Numbered from the stretch's first letter, positions 17,176 to 26,135 are shown. The stretch is 64,000 bases of DNA from GCA-2731375 sp964590195 (GCA_964590195.1 CAZPWJ010000016.1:7922-71921); one strand, 5' to 3'. Made by a program: numbers and translations. Notes: a model not told the origin generated them from the letters alone.

Positions 17176-18057
17176 TTATGCCGACGGGATCAGTTTTTTC
17201 AGCACGTCTTCCCGCAACTGGGCCAGGTTCTCGTCCAGTCTTCCAGCACTTAACCCATAGAAAGGCACCAACAGGCGCGCAACGCCCAGATCGCGATACG
17301 CTTCCAGGTCTTCCATGCCGTCGGCAAAGCCTCGCCAAAGAGCAGTAACCTCGATGCTATTCGGATCACGGCCCGCCGTCTCCGCTGTTGCCCGCAACCG
17401 CCCTAGCGTATCCGCCAGCTCGGCGGCATCGCCGGTGAAACCGAACCAGCCATCACCCATGGCCACCGTACGGCGCAGCGCCGCCGGGCTGTGACCGCCG
17501 ATGATAATGGGCGGATGGGGCCGTTGGCTGGGCAGGGGATAGCTTTTGAAGCCGCGCCAATCCAGGTGATCGCTTTGATGCTCGACCGTTTCACCGGACC
17601 AGACCTTTTTCATCGCGGCAAGGTAATCGTCAAAGCGTTTGCCCCGGCCCGCGAACGGCGCGCCCATGGCCTTGAACTCCTCCGCCAGCCAGCCAACACC
17701 CAGGCCCAGCAGCAGCCTGCCGCCCGAGAGTTGATCAAGCGAGGCCACCTGCTTGGCCAACAGCATGGGATTGCTTTGCGGCAGGATGTTGATGCCCGTG
17801 CCCAGGCGCAGCTTGGTGCTATGGGCGGCGATATACGACAATGTAATCAATGGATCAACGAACGGCGTTTCCAGCGGTATGCCAAGCTTCCCCGAACTGT
17901 TGTAGGGATAGCGGGAGGCATAATCCTCGGGAATGATCACATGCTCGCCGGTCCAGACGGATTCAAAGCCGGCTGTTTCCAGCTTCGCAATCAGGGACGG
18001 CAGGGTGGCGGAGGCATCCACATGCCCCATGTTGATGCCGAACAGACCGACTTTCAT
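17176..18057 (-). CDS. LLM-class oxidoreductase, F420-dependent subfamily-like
   Basis: A 293-residue luciferase-like TIM-barrel enzyme. Supporting motifs are WTGEHVIIPEDYASRYPY (about residues 35-52), LRLGTGINILPQSNPMLLAK, the SGGRLLLGLGVGWLAEEF loop and PHPPIIIGGHSP. This pattern matches the family usually labelled probable F420-dependent oxidoreductase, though many proteobacterial members use FMN. It lies 11 bases downstream of the transketolase C-terminal subunit gene and 7 bases upstream of the MFS gene. Its role would be an oxidation or reduction step in the same pathway. Confidence 0.88.
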   Translation of the reverse strand: MKVGLFGINMGHVDASATLPSLIAKLETAGFESVWTGEHVIIPEDYASRYPYNSSGKLGIPLETPFVDPLITLSYIAAHSTKLRLGTGINILPQSNPMLLAKQVASLDQLSGGRLLLGLGVGWLAEEFKAMGAPFAGRGKRFDDYLAAMKKVWSGETVEHQSDHLDWRGFKSYPLPSQRPHPPIIIGGHSPAALRRTVAMGDGWFGFTGDAAELADTLGRLRATAETAGRDPNSIEVTALWRGFADGMEDLEAYRDLGVARLLVPFYGLSAGRLDENLAQLREDVLKKLIPSA

Positions 18058-18068
18058 GACAAACGCCT

Positions 18069-19052
18069 CTACTTCAAGAGATCCCGGCAGGCCTCCGTGA
18101 TGGCGGCCTGGCTCATGCCGTAGTGCTCCCGTACCTTGGCCGTCGGGCCAACGATGCAGAATTCATCCGGCATGCCGATCATGCGCATGCGCGTGGGTTG
18201 TTCCAGGGCCAGCAGCTCGGCCACGGCACCGCCCAGACCACCAGTGGTGCGGTGTTCCTCCGCCGTGACAATGGCACCGGTTTCCGCCGCCGCCGCCAGC
18301 ACCGCGTCGCGGTCCAGGGGCTTGATGGTGTGCATGTTCAAAACCCGCGCGCCGACGCCATTCCCCGCCAGGGCATCCGCCGCCGCCAGGGCCGGTGCGA
18401 CCAGGGCGCCGCAGGCGATCACCGTGACATCGCCGCCAGGGCGCAGTTGATCGGCCTTGCCGATTTTGAAACCATCGCCGGCGATATCGGCCACATTGGT
18501 TTCCTCGAACTTGCCGCCCAGGCGGATATAGCTGGGGCCGTCCAGAGCCTCGGCCGCCATGGCCGCATGCCAGGTCTGCCTCGCGTCCGCCGGCACCAGC
18601 ACGGTCATGTTCGGCATGTTGCGCATGATCGCCAGGTCCTCCACCGCATGATGCGTTCCACCGGCCATGCCAAGGACGATACCGCCGCAGGCCGCGCCGA
18701 TGACGACGCGCTGGTTGGCATAGGCCACGTCGTTGCGCAGCTGCTCCAAGGAACGGGCGGTAATGAAAGGCGCGTAACCGCAGATGATCGGCCGCATGCC
18801 CGTCGTCGCCAGGCCGGAGGCGATGCCCATGGCGCTTTGCTCGGCGATGCCGGCCTCGATCAGGCGTTCCGGGCTAGCTTCGAGAAAGCCGCGCAGACCA
18901 AACAGATCGATGGTGTCGGCGGAAATCGCCACCACCTTTTCATCCCTGCCGGCCAGTTCACCGACCGCCTGGCCAAAGGCCAGACGCGATTGGCTTTCCG
19001 ACTTGCTGACCCACTCCGTATTCTTAAGGGGCGGCTGTTGTGCATCACTCAT
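18069..19052 (-). CDS. Transketolase, C-terminal subunit (split enzyme)
   Basis: A 327-residue protein holding the pyrimidine-binding and C-terminal domains of a thiamine-diphosphate transketolase. GIAEQSAMGIASGLA carries the Glu that activates the cofactor's aminopyrimidine. AGGTHHAVEDLAIMRNMPN is also conserved. The partner with the diphosphate-binding domain is the gene immediately upstream, whose TGA overlaps this ATG (ATGA, 19049-19052), so the two are translationally coupled. Split transketolases occur in archaea and many bacteria, often in specialised pathways rather than the pentose phosphate cycle. The ketose substrate is not predictable. Confidence 0.93.
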   Translation of the reverse strand: MSDAQQPPLKNTEWVSKSESQSRLAFGQAVGELAGRDEKVVAISADTIDLFGLRGFLEASPERLIEAGIAEQSAMGIASGLATTGMRPIICGYAPFITARSLEQLRNDVAYANQRVVIGAACGGIVLGMAGGTHHAVEDLAIMRNMPNMTVLVPADARQTWHAAMAAEALDGPSYIRLGGKFEETNVADIAGDGFKIGKADQLRPGGDVTVIACGALVAPALAAADALAGNGVGARVLNMHTIKPLDRDAVLAAAAETGAIVTAEEHRTTGGLGGAVAELLALEQPTRMRMIGMPDEFCIVGPTAKVREHYGMSQAAITEACRDLLK

Positions 19053-19882
19053 GACGGCTCTCCCAACTCGGCCAGGGCTTTTTCGTAAACCTCGTCGGTG
19101 ACCAGATTGTTGTGCCAAAGGAAACTGTCCTCGGCAAAGCTGACGCCCTTGCCCTTGATAGTGTGGGCGATGATCAGGGATGGCTTGTCCATGGCATAGG
19201 GCAGCGCGTCCAGGGCCTCGACCACGGCCGCCATGTCATGGCCGTCGATTTCGCGCACGGCCCAGCCAAAAGCGTCCCATTTCTGGGCCACCGGCTCCAA
19301 CCCCATCATGCCGTTGACATGACCGCTTTGCTGGATCTTGTTGTAGTCCAGAATCGCCGTCAGGTTCGGCAGGCCCATATGGGCCGCCGCCATCGCCCCT
19401 TCCCAGTTGGAGCCTTCCTGCAGTTCGCCATCGCCGATCATCACGCAGGTGCGGAAATCCTTGCCCTGCATCCGCGCGCCCAGGGCCATGCCCATGGCGA
19501 CGGACAGGCCGTGGCCCAGACCTCCCGTACTCATCTCCACGCCCGCCATCTTGATATCGGGATGCATGCCAAACGGCGATTGATAGGCGTAAAATTGATC
19601 CAGCACGCTGTCATCGATAAAGCCGGCGCGGGCCAGTGCCGCGCCAAGCGCTGCATTGGCATGGCCCTTGGATAGGACAAAGCGGTCGCGGTCCGGCCAA
19701 TCGGGCTCGTCGGGGCGCAGGCGCAGATGATGGAAATACAAGGCGGCGAGAATATCCGCCGCCGACGATGAACCGCCCATATGCCCGGATCCGGCGGCGT
19801 GCAGGGCACGCCACACGTTACGCCGGATATGCAGGGCATCATTTTGCAGGCCCTCGATCTTGGCCTGATAATTACTTGTCAT
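19049..19882 (-). CDS. Transketolase, N-terminal subunit (split enzyme)
   Basis: A 277-residue protein equal to the thiamine-diphosphate-binding half of transketolase. The GSGHMGGSSSAADILAALYF segment (about residues 31-50) and GDGELQEGSNWEGAM followed by DYNKIQQSG form the GDG...N diphosphate/Mg motif. STGGLGHGLSVAMGMALGARM is also typical. It overlaps the C-terminal subunit by 4 bases and follows the dioxygenase-like gene by 32 bases. Together the pair would transfer two-carbon ketol units between sugar phosphates or related acceptors. Confidence 0.93.
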   Translation of the reverse strand: MTSNYQAKIEGLQNDALHIRRNVWRALHAAGSGHMGGSSSAADILAALYFHHLRLRPDEPDWPDRDRFVLSKGHANAALGAALARAGFIDDSVLDQFYAYQSPFGMHPDIKMAGVEMSTGGLGHGLSVAMGMALGARMQGKDFRTCVMIGDGELQEGSNWEGAMAAAHMGLPNLTAILDYNKIQQSGHVNGMMGLEPVAQKWDAFGWAVREIDGHDMAAVVEALDALPYAMDKPSLIIAHTIKGKGVSFAEDSFLWHNNLVTDEVYEKALAELGEPS

Positions 19883-19914
19883 GAAAAATTGTCCTCTATA
19901 CGCGACGCCGCCAA

Positions 19915-20757
19915 TCAGGAATTCGGCTGCAAGATTACCTCCAATTGGTCCTCGGGCACATAGACATAAGAGCCGGGACGGAAGTCATAGCCCAGATCGC
20001 CCAACAAACGCCGCTGGCGGGGTGTGCATTGTTCCGCCACATGGGATGCGACGGCATAGTCGTAAGGGCGCACGAACATCTGGCAGTAGTTGTACAACAA
20101 CGTCTTGCGCGCCTTGCCGGAGGTGTTGATGCCCGGTCCGTGCCACAGGGAATGGGAGAAAATGATGCAATCCCCTGCTTTTCCCATCAGCGGCACCGCG
20201 CCCGGCGTCGTCGGGGTCACGATCGGTTCGTCCAATTCCGGGAAGGGCCGCATGTGACTGCCCGGAAAGACCGTGAAATTGGCACTGTCAGGTTCAAGGA
20301 CATCGGTCAGCAAATACAACGCCTTCATGGCCAGGGGCCGGCTAGTTTCCGTCACCCGGACCCGGCGCAGGCCTTCGCCGCCGTCGGTATGGGTATAGCC
20401 GAGAAAGCCGGGGTCCGAGGCGCGCACGATGGCCTGGGACATGGAGAATGACAGATAAGGCCCCATGATATCGACGATCAGGTCGAACACTTCCGGCCGG
20501 TCGATCAGGTCTCTGAATGCCTGGTCGTAGGGTAGTATGTCCCGGCGGTCCATGAAGCTTTCCGGATCCGGGTTGCCATGCTCCACCCAGCCGTAATGGC
20601 CGCGCGGCAGGTCGGTGGGCTCCCATCCCGGTTCGGCCCGCATGGCATCAACGGCATCGCAAAGCGCCGCCGCTTCCCCGGCGTCGAAGACCCCTTCGAG
20701 ATGGACATAGCCGTCAATTTCCCAGGCACGGCGCTGTTGTTTGGTTAAAGTTCGCAT
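19915..20757 (-). CDS. Phytanoyl-CoA dioxygenase (PhyH) family protein
   Basis: A 280-residue Fe(II)/2-oxoglutarate dioxygenase-fold protein. His123 and Asp125 (YTHTDGGE) with His206 (HSLWHGPGINTS) supply the 2-His-1-carboxylate iron site, and a downstream Arg in KARKTLLYNY could bind 2-oxoglutarate. Members hydroxylate diverse small molecules and lipids, so phytanoyl-CoA is not implied. ATG 20757 is chosen because GGGGAGGAAACC lies just upstream; a longer in-frame reading is not needed. It is the first gene of the run leading to transketolase, LLM oxidoreductase and MFS, and is divergent from the citrate-synthase-like gene. Confidence 0.9.
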   Translation of the reverse strand: MRTLTKQQRRAWEIDGYVHLEGVFDAGEAAALCDAVDAMRAEPGWEPTDLPRGHYGWVEHGNPDPESFMDRRDILPYDQAFRDLIDRPEVFDLIVDIMGPYLSFSMSQAIVRASDPGFLGYTHTDGGEGLRRVRVTETSRPLAMKALYLLTDVLEPDSANFTVFPGSHMRPFPELDEPIVTPTTPGAVPLMGKAGDCIIFSHSLWHGPGINTSGKARKTLLYNYCQMFVRPYDYAVASHVAEQCTPRQRRLLGDLGYDFRPGSYVYVPEDQLEVILQPNS

Positions 20758-20888
20758 GATGGTTTCCTCCCCATTGCAAGCATGCTCCCAAATTGCCGCC
20801 CCTAAGACAACCATGTTTGCGCCTTGAATTGCCCGGTAAATCTGACACCTTGTGCATGGCGGCAAAGAAACATGCAGGAGGATAACCC

Positions 20889-21680
20889 GTGCCCACACAA
20901 GATATGTCGAGCTGGCGGACCAGCATTTCCCAGGTCATCAGCACCGAGGAAGAAGAGGAAATCATGGTCCGGGGCCTGCCCTTGAGCCAGCTGATCGGCA
21001 AGATTTCATTCGCCGAGATGATGTTCCTGATGTTGCAGGGCAACCTGCCCACGGCGGAACAGGCGCATGTGGTGGATGCCCTGCTGGTTGCCTCGGTCGA
21101 GCATGGCATCGCGCCGCCATCCATGATCAGCCGTTGTTTTGCCTCCTACGGCACCTCGATCCAGGCGGCGGTGGGCGGCGGCGTGCTGGCGTTCGGCGAC
21201 CGCATGGGCGGCCTCGGCGAACAATTGGGCCAGACCATGGTGGCGCATTTGGCTGGCCATGACCCGGCCAACCGGACAATCGATGATGCGGTCCTAGACG
21301 AGGTGGCGGCCCGCATCGTCAGGGAGGCTGGGGAAAGCGGACAGCGCGTACCAGGCTATGGCATCCCCCTGCACGGCGCAGACCCACGGGCGCCTGGCGT
21401 CCTGGCGGTAGCGCGTGAAAAAGGCACCTTTGGCAATTACTGCCGCCTTGGCATGGCGATCGAGGCGGCGCTGGCGGCCCAGCGCGGCGGCAAAGTAGTG
21501 CCCATGAACCTGGACGGCGTCGGCGCGGTGGTTATTCTTGATCTTGGCTTTGCCTGGCAAAGCACCCGGCTGTTTCTGCTGACCCCGCGTTCGGTTTCCA
21601 TGGGCGCGCATTATTTGGAGGAGCAGGCACAGGACAGCACCTGGCGCCATATACCCGCCAGTCAAATCAGCTATGATTGA
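20889..21680 (+). CDS. Citrate-synthase-fold protein (citryl-CoA lyase-like) lacking catalytic histidines
   Basis: A 263-residue protein with the short citrate synthase/citryl-CoA lyase layout: LPLSQLIGKISFAEMMFLML, VGGGVLAFGDRMGGLGEQLG, QRVPGYGIPLHGADPRAPG and NLDGVGAVVILDLG. The usual active-site His of the (H)GG segment is Met106 (GDRMGG). The usual His of the PGxGHP segment is Ile159 (GYGIPLH). Asp209 (NLDG), the third catalytic residue, remains. GTG 20889 is the likely start, with AGGAGG about 7 bases upstream. A Dabb-fold gene follows 27 bases downstream. The function may therefore differ from citryl-CoA cleavage, though alignment could shift which His is meant. Confidence 0.82.
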   Translation: MPTQDMSSWRTSISQVISTEEEEEIMVRGLPLSQLIGKISFAEMMFLMLQGNLPTAEQAHVVDALLVASVEHGIAPPSMISRCFASYGTSIQAAVGGGVLAFGDRMGGLGEQLGQTMVAHLAGHDPANRTIDDAVLDEVAARIVREAGESGQRVPGYGIPLHGADPRAPGVLAVAREKGTFGNYCRLGMAIEAALAAQRGGKVVPMNLDGVGAVVILDLGFAWQSTRLFLLTPRSVSMGAHYLEEQAQDSTWRHIPASQISYD

Positions 21681-21707
21681 GCACGGAATTAATTCAGGAG
21701 ACCGCAG

Positions 21708-22058
21708 ATGCCTTTCAACGCCAAATACGCCTTCATGGTCAGCATGGATGTCGCTGCCGACAAGGAAGCCTTGTTTAACGAGGTCTATGACGACGAACAT
21801 ATCCCCGCCCTGTTGAAAGTAGACGGCGTGGTCGCGGTCTCCCGCCTGAAGACCGTGCCCGCCACCTTGGCCATGGGCGGCGAGGAACATGCGGTTACGG
21901 GAGAGGGGCTGCCCCATTACATCGCGATCTATGAAATCGACAGCCCGGATGTGCTGAACAGCGCCGCCTGGGCCGAAGCGGTGGAGGAAGGCCGCTGGGG
22001 CGGCCAGGTGCGCCCCTACACCACCAACCGGAGCCACGTCCTGCGTAAATTGATTTAG
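21708..22058 (+). CDS. Small dimeric alpha/beta-barrel-like protein
   Basis: A 116-residue protein with no signal peptide or membrane segment. The pattern KYAFMVSMDV...LFNEVYDDEHIPALLKVDGVV...HYIAIYEIDSPDVL resembles ferredoxin-like dimeric alpha/beta-barrel proteins (EthD/DUF4286-like), which often act on or bind small metabolites. CAGGAGACC precedes the ATG. It is cotranscribed with the citrate-synthase-like gene. The final 4 bases overlap the end of the convergent dehydrogenase gene. The exact family and activity are not certain. Confidence 0.75.
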   Translation: MPFNAKYAFMVSMDVAADKEALFNEVYDDEHIPALLKVDGVVAVSRLKTVPATLAMGGEEHAVTGEGLPHYIAIYEIDSPDVLNSAAWAEAVEEGRWGGQVRPYTTNRSHVLRKLI

Positions 22059-23227
22059 GCCGTATCCTTGAACAGCTCCCGACCGATCAGCATGCGGCGG
22101 ATTTCCGAGGTGCCGGCACCGATCTCGTACAGCTTGGCATCGCGCAGCAAACGGCCCGTGGGATATTCGTTGATATAGCCGTTGCCGCCCAGGGCCTGTA
22201 CCGCCTCCAATGCCATCCAGGTCGCCTTCTCCGCCGCGTACAGAATGGCGCCGGCGGCGTCGGCCCGCGTGGTATCGCCCCGGTCACACGCCTTGGCCAC
22301 GGTGTAAACGTAGGACTTGGCCGCATTCATGGTCGTGTACATATCGGCGACCTTGCCCTGCATCAGCTGGAATTCACCGATCGGCTGGCCGAACTGTTCG
22401 CGCTCGTGAATATAGGGCATGACCACATCCATGCAGGCCTGCATGATGCCAAGGGGCCCGGCGGAAAGCACCAGCCGTTCATAGTCCAGGCCGCTCATCA
22501 ATATCCGCACGCCCTCGCCCACCGCACCCAGCACATTCTCTTCCGGCACGGCGCAATCCTCGAACACCAGCTCGCAGGTATCCGAACCACGCATGCCCAA
22601 CTTGTCCAGCTTTTGCGCCGTCGAAAACCCAGCAAAACCTTTTTCAATCAGAAAGGCGGTAATGCCCCGCGGCCCGGCCTCCGGATCGGTCTTGGCATAG
22701 ACCACCAGGGTGTCGGCCTCCGGCCCATTGGTGATCCACATTTTGGAACCGTTCAGGATGTATTGATCGCCGCGCTTGTCCGCCCGCAGGCGCATGGAGA
22801 CCACGTCGGAACCAGCACCCGGTTCGCTCATGGCCAGGGCGCCCACATGCTCGCCGCTGATCAGTTTCGGCAGATAGCGGCTTTTTTGCGCCGCGCTGCC
22901 CTGGCGGCGGATCTGGTTAACGCACAGGTTGGAGTGCGCGCCATAGCTGAGCCCGACCGAGGCCGAGGCGCGGGAGATCTCTTCCATGGCGACACAATGT
23001 TCCAGATAGCCCAGGCCGGCGCCGCCGAATTCTTCTTCCACTGTTACGCCCAGAACACCAAGATCGCCCAGTTGTGGCCAGAGATCCCGGGGAAAAACGT
23101 TGGAAGCATCGATCTCGGCCGCGCGCGGGGTGATCTGGTCGGCGGCAAAGCCGGCCACGCTGTCGCGGATCATATCGGCGGTTTCGCCCAGGCCGAAATC
23201 AAAGGCAGGCAATGCGTTGGGGATCAT
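22055..23227 (-). CDS. ivd: Isovaleryl-CoA dehydrogenase
   Basis: A 390-residue acyl-CoA dehydrogenase that converts isovaleryl-CoA to 3-methylcrotonyl-CoA in leucine catabolism. The strongest pointer is Glu250 in GLDYERLVLSAGPLG: in isovaleryl-CoA dehydrogenase the catalytic Glu lies in this helix and not in the C-terminal GGxGY segment. YGAHSNLCVNQIRRQG, MSEPGAGSDVVSMR and GGNGYINEYPTGRLLRDAK are also as expected. No methylcrotonyl-CoA carboxylase genes are nearby, so the rest of the pathway lies elsewhere. It lies downstream of the MATE gene with a 79-base gap. Confidence 0.9.
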   Translation of the reverse strand: MIPNALPAFDFGLGETADMIRDSVAGFAADQITPRAAEIDASNVFPRDLWPQLGDLGVLGVTVEEEFGGAGLGYLEHCVAMEEISRASASVGLSYGAHSNLCVNQIRRQGSAAQKSRYLPKLISGEHVGALAMSEPGAGSDVVSMRLRADKRGDQYILNGSKMWITNGPEADTLVVYAKTDPEAGPRGITAFLIEKGFAGFSTAQKLDKLGMRGSDTCELVFEDCAVPEENVLGAVGEGVRILMSGLDYERLVLSAGPLGIMQACMDVVMPYIHEREQFGQPIGEFQLMQGKVADMYTTMNAAKSYVYTVAKACDRGDTTRADAAGAILYAAEKATWMALEAVQALGGNGYINEYPTGRLLRDAKLYEIGAGTSEIRRMLIGRELFKDTA

Positions 23228-23306
23228 GGCGGCGTCCTCCGGTCTTGCTGAATATTGGCCGCCCTTGATATCGCCAGAGCTGGCAAAAAGCTACAATTTG
23301 ATCTTG

Positions 23307-24629
23307 TTATAGCTTGATTTGCGTCCAGCCACGGCGCTGCCACAGGACCACGAATATCACCGCCTGCAGGATGCGATAGGCCGACTGTGTCGCCCAGACC
23401 GCGAACAGGCCAAGGCCAAGGTAAGGTCCGGCCAGCCAGGCCAGCGGCAGGCCCAACAGCCATTGCGTGCCCACCGCCACCGCCATCACCTGCCGCACGG
23501 CGCCGGCGCCAAGCAGTGCATGCAGCAAGACCAGACCAACGCCATCGATGGCGATCGCCGTGCCCATCAGCCGCATGGAGCTCCGCGCCACGTCAATCAC
23601 CTGCTGGTCCCGGGTAAAGCCCATGACGATCAGATCAGGTATCAGCAGCGCCGGCAGACCCAGCAGCGCCAGGATCAAAGCGGTCACCTTGACCACATCC
23701 CAAGCCCAGCGCGAGGCCTCGTCCGGGTCATCGCGGCCCAGAGCTTCACCGACCAGGGTCAAGGCGGCCAGGCCGAGGCCGACCGCCGGCAATATGGCGA
23801 CAAGAACCAGATTGATCAGGATATTGATGGCGGCGACCTCCACCGTGCCCATCAGGCCAACGATCCAGAATATCGCGGTGAAGCCGGCGGCGAAGAGAAA
23901 TTCCTGGATCGCCGAAGGTACGGACAAGCGAAGCATGGTCGCCATGGTTTCGCGGCGCGGTATCCGGCTGAGGAAACCGTTTTGCCGCGCTTCCTTCCAG
24001 CCCAGGGCGAAATAAACCGCCGTACCCAGGAACAATGAAATGGTGGTGCCCAGGCCCGAACCCTCGGTGCCCAGTTCGGGAAAACCAAATTTGCCGAAAA
24101 TCAGAACATAGCTGATTACGACATTCGCCACTTGAATGACCAGAAGGGTATGCAGATAACGTCGGCTTTGCGAGACACCTGTCCAGTAGCCACGGAACGC
24201 AAAATTCATGCCGACAGCGACAACGCCCAACAGACGGGCGTCAAAATAGGGCAATCCCGCATCAATAACGCCCTGGTCGCTATTGATGATCGGCAACAGC
24301 GTGGATGAATAAGTCAGCAAGACAACGGTTATGGGCAGGCCGATTACCAGGGCCAGGAGCAAGCCGCCGGTCAAGGGCACGGCGGCTTCATTGGCACGGC
24401 CCTCACCAACGCGTCTGGCCGCCATGGCCTGCACACCGGACGACAGGCCCATGACCAGGGCCGTCGCCATGAAAGCGGCGAAGCTGGCAGTGCCAACGCC
24501 GGCCAAGGCATCCTTGCCCAGAACACCGACCATGGCGGTATCGACAAGGTTCAGAACAACCTGAGAGACCATGCCGCCGACAATGGGCAAGGCCAGATGG
24601 CCAATCCGTTCTAGACGCTGGCGCTGCAT
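23307..24629 (-). CDS. MATE-family multidrug/metabolite exporter
   Basis: A 440-residue integral membrane protein with about 12 helices in two similar halves, typical of MATE Na+/H+ antiporters. Early motifs are ALPIVGGMVSQVVLNLVDTAMVGVLG (helix 1, quoted here as a family hallmark around residues 11-36) and FMATALVMGLSSGVQAMAAR. ATG 24629 is chosen because the hydrophobic first helix begins just after it. The longer in-frame reading is Arg-rich and would run back through the neighbouring aminotransferase. The substrate is unknown; the aminotransferase gene upstream on the same strand is 28 bases away. Confidence 0.9.
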   Translation of the reverse strand: MQRQRLERIGHLALPIVGGMVSQVVLNLVDTAMVGVLGKDALAGVGTASFAAFMATALVMGLSSGVQAMAARRVGEGRANEAAVPLTGGLLLALVIGLPITVVLLTYSSTLLPIINSDQGVIDAGLPYFDARLLGVVAVGMNFAFRGYWTGVSQSRRYLHTLLVIQVANVVISYVLIFGKFGFPELGTEGSGLGTTISLFLGTAVYFALGWKEARQNGFLSRIPRRETMATMLRLSVPSAIQEFLFAAGFTAIFWIVGLMGTVEVAAINILINLVLVAILPAVGLGLAALTLVGEALGRDDPDEASRWAWDVVKVTALILALLGLPALLIPDLIVMGFTRDQQVIDVARSSMRLMGTAIAIDGVGLVLLHALLGAGAVRQVMAVAVGTQWLLGLPLAWLAGPYLGLGLFAVWATQSAYRILQAVIFVVLWQRRGWTQIKL

Positions 24630-24657
24630 GGCTTTGTTAATTCGAGGCGCACGCCGC

Positions 24658-26031
24658 TTATAGCCGGGGCAGACTTTCCTCCGCCGCCAGCATGGCGACC
24701 GCCGCTTCGAATGCCGCCACGGTCTGATCCATGTCGTCGGCGCCATGGGTGGCCGAGATAACACCCGCACCGGCACCGTTGATATCGACACCGCCAATCA
24801 GCAATGCCAGGCGCAGCTTGTTCATCAAGCCCGGTGGTTTGGTCTTCAGGTCCTGATAGGGCACCGACAGGGGGTCGAAATTGTTGGGATCGATAGCCAG
24901 TCCGGTGGCATTCATGAAGACAAAGAAATTCGCCTGCTGGCCATAGACGGCCCAGGCAACGCCGGCACGTTTGAAGCTTTCATTCAGCTTCACCCGCAAC
25001 TCCCGTCCGAAGGCATCGGCCCTTGCACAGGCATCGCTGTTGGCGATGATTTCCAGGGTCTTGGTACCCGCCGCCGCCGAAAGAGGGTTGCCATTGAAGG
25101 TGCCGGGATGGTGGATTTTTTCAAAATCCTTGTCCGCCGCAGCCTTGAAATCCAGGTGCGCCAGAATATCGGCCCGGCCAACCACCGCACCGCCAGGCAG
25201 GCCGCCGGCCAGGATCTTGGCCAGGGTCGTCAAATCGGGCTTCACATCCAGCAAACCCTGAGCCCCGCCCGGATGCACACGGAAACCGGTCACCACCTCG
25301 TCCATGATCAACAGCACGCCATGCTGTTCCGTCAATTCGCGCAATTGCGCAACGAAGCCGGGCGCCAGCGGGATCATGCCGCCGCTGCCCCCCGTGGGCT
25401 CCAATATCAGGGCGGCGATGTCGCTGTCCGCCTCCAGGGTCTGAGCGACAGCATCGATATCATCGGGATCAAGAAGGACCACCTGGGCCGCCACTTCCGG
25501 CAACACGCCGGGCGTCGCGGTGCCGTCGAAATGCCCGGCCACGCCAAAGGCCATGTGATCATGCCAGCCATGAAAATGGGTGCGAAAACGCGCCAGTTTA
25601 TTTTTGCCCGTGAAGGCGCGGGCCAGACGCATGGCCATCAAGGTCGCTTCGGTGCCGGACGAGGTGAAGCGGATCCGCTCGGCCGAGGGCACCAGGTTTT
25701 TCACCGCCTCGGCCCAGGCCACCTCGAAACGATGGGATGATCCAAAATGGGTGCCCGCCGCCAAGGCCTCCTGCACGCAAGCCTCGACCTCATCATTGCG
25801 ATGGCCCAGCATCAGGGCCCCATGGCCGCCGAAATAATCCACATAATCATTGCCATCCGCATCCCATTTGCGCGGGCCCTTGGCCGTCTCGATATAAATG
25901 CCGTAGGGCGTGGTATGGCGGGAATCATGGGTGATGGCAGAGGGAAACTGTTCCAGGGCGCGGGCCGCCAGGGCCTGACTGGAAGGTGTCCGGTCCACAT
26001 AACGATTGACGATCGGGGAATTGCTTAACAT
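24658..26031 (-). CDS. Class III PLP aminotransferase / glutamate-1-semialdehyde aminomutase-like
   Basis: A 457-residue PLP enzyme of fold type I, class III. Lys272 in TLAKILAGGLPGGA forms the cofactor Schiff base. GSGGMIPLAPGFVAQLRELT and LLIMDEVVTGFRVHPGG carry the Asp that contacts the pyridine nitrogen. Similarity to HemL is clear in SGTEATLMAMRLARAFTGK and GGHGALMLGH, but the sequence diverges enough that a different amino donor is likely. ATG 26031 follows AGGTGAG at suitable distance; GTG 26043 is an alternative. A perfect dyad lies 55 bases upstream. Confidence 0.88.
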   Translation of the reverse strand: MLSNSPIVNRYVDRTPSSQALAARALEQFPSAITHDSRHTTPYGIYIETAKGPRKWDADGNDYVDYFGGHGALMLGHRNDEVEACVQEALAAGTHFGSSHRFEVAWAEAVKNLVPSAERIRFTSSGTEATLMAMRLARAFTGKNKLARFRTHFHGWHDHMAFGVAGHFDGTATPGVLPEVAAQVVLLDPDDIDAVAQTLEADSDIAALILEPTGGSGGMIPLAPGFVAQLRELTEQHGVLLIMDEVVTGFRVHPGGAQGLLDVKPDLTTLAKILAGGLPGGAVVGRADILAHLDFKAAADKDFEKIHHPGTFNGNPLSAAAGTKTLEIIANSDACARADAFGRELRVKLNESFKRAGVAWAVYGQQANFFVFMNATGLAIDPNNFDPLSVPYQDLKTKPPGLMNKLRLALLIGGVDINGAGAGVISATHGADDMDQTVAAFEAAVAMLAAEESLPRL

Positions 26032-26085
26032 CTCACCACTCACCTAAGCTTGTTCGATCCAGAGTTGCTGTTATAGCAAAGCTGG

Positions 26086-26105
26086 GTCTTGATGGATATC
26101 AAGAC
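26086..26105. promoter_or_regulatory. Perfect 8-bp inverted repeat, operator candidate
   Basis: GTCTTGAT and ATCAAGAC are perfect complements separated by GGAT. The element lies in the 104-base divergent gap, 55 bases before the aminotransferase start and 30 bases before the small membrane protein. Its size and position suit a dimeric repressor or activator. A regulator gene is not adjacent. Confidence 0.45.
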
Positions 26106-26135
26106 TGATGTGCCATCCCGTGCTAGAGTGGCGGC

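Noticed and set aside
18069..19882. Split genes read as 1-deoxyxylulose-5-phosphate synthase
   Set aside because: Domain layout, the GSGHMGG segment and the absence of DXS-specific motifs fit split transketolase better.
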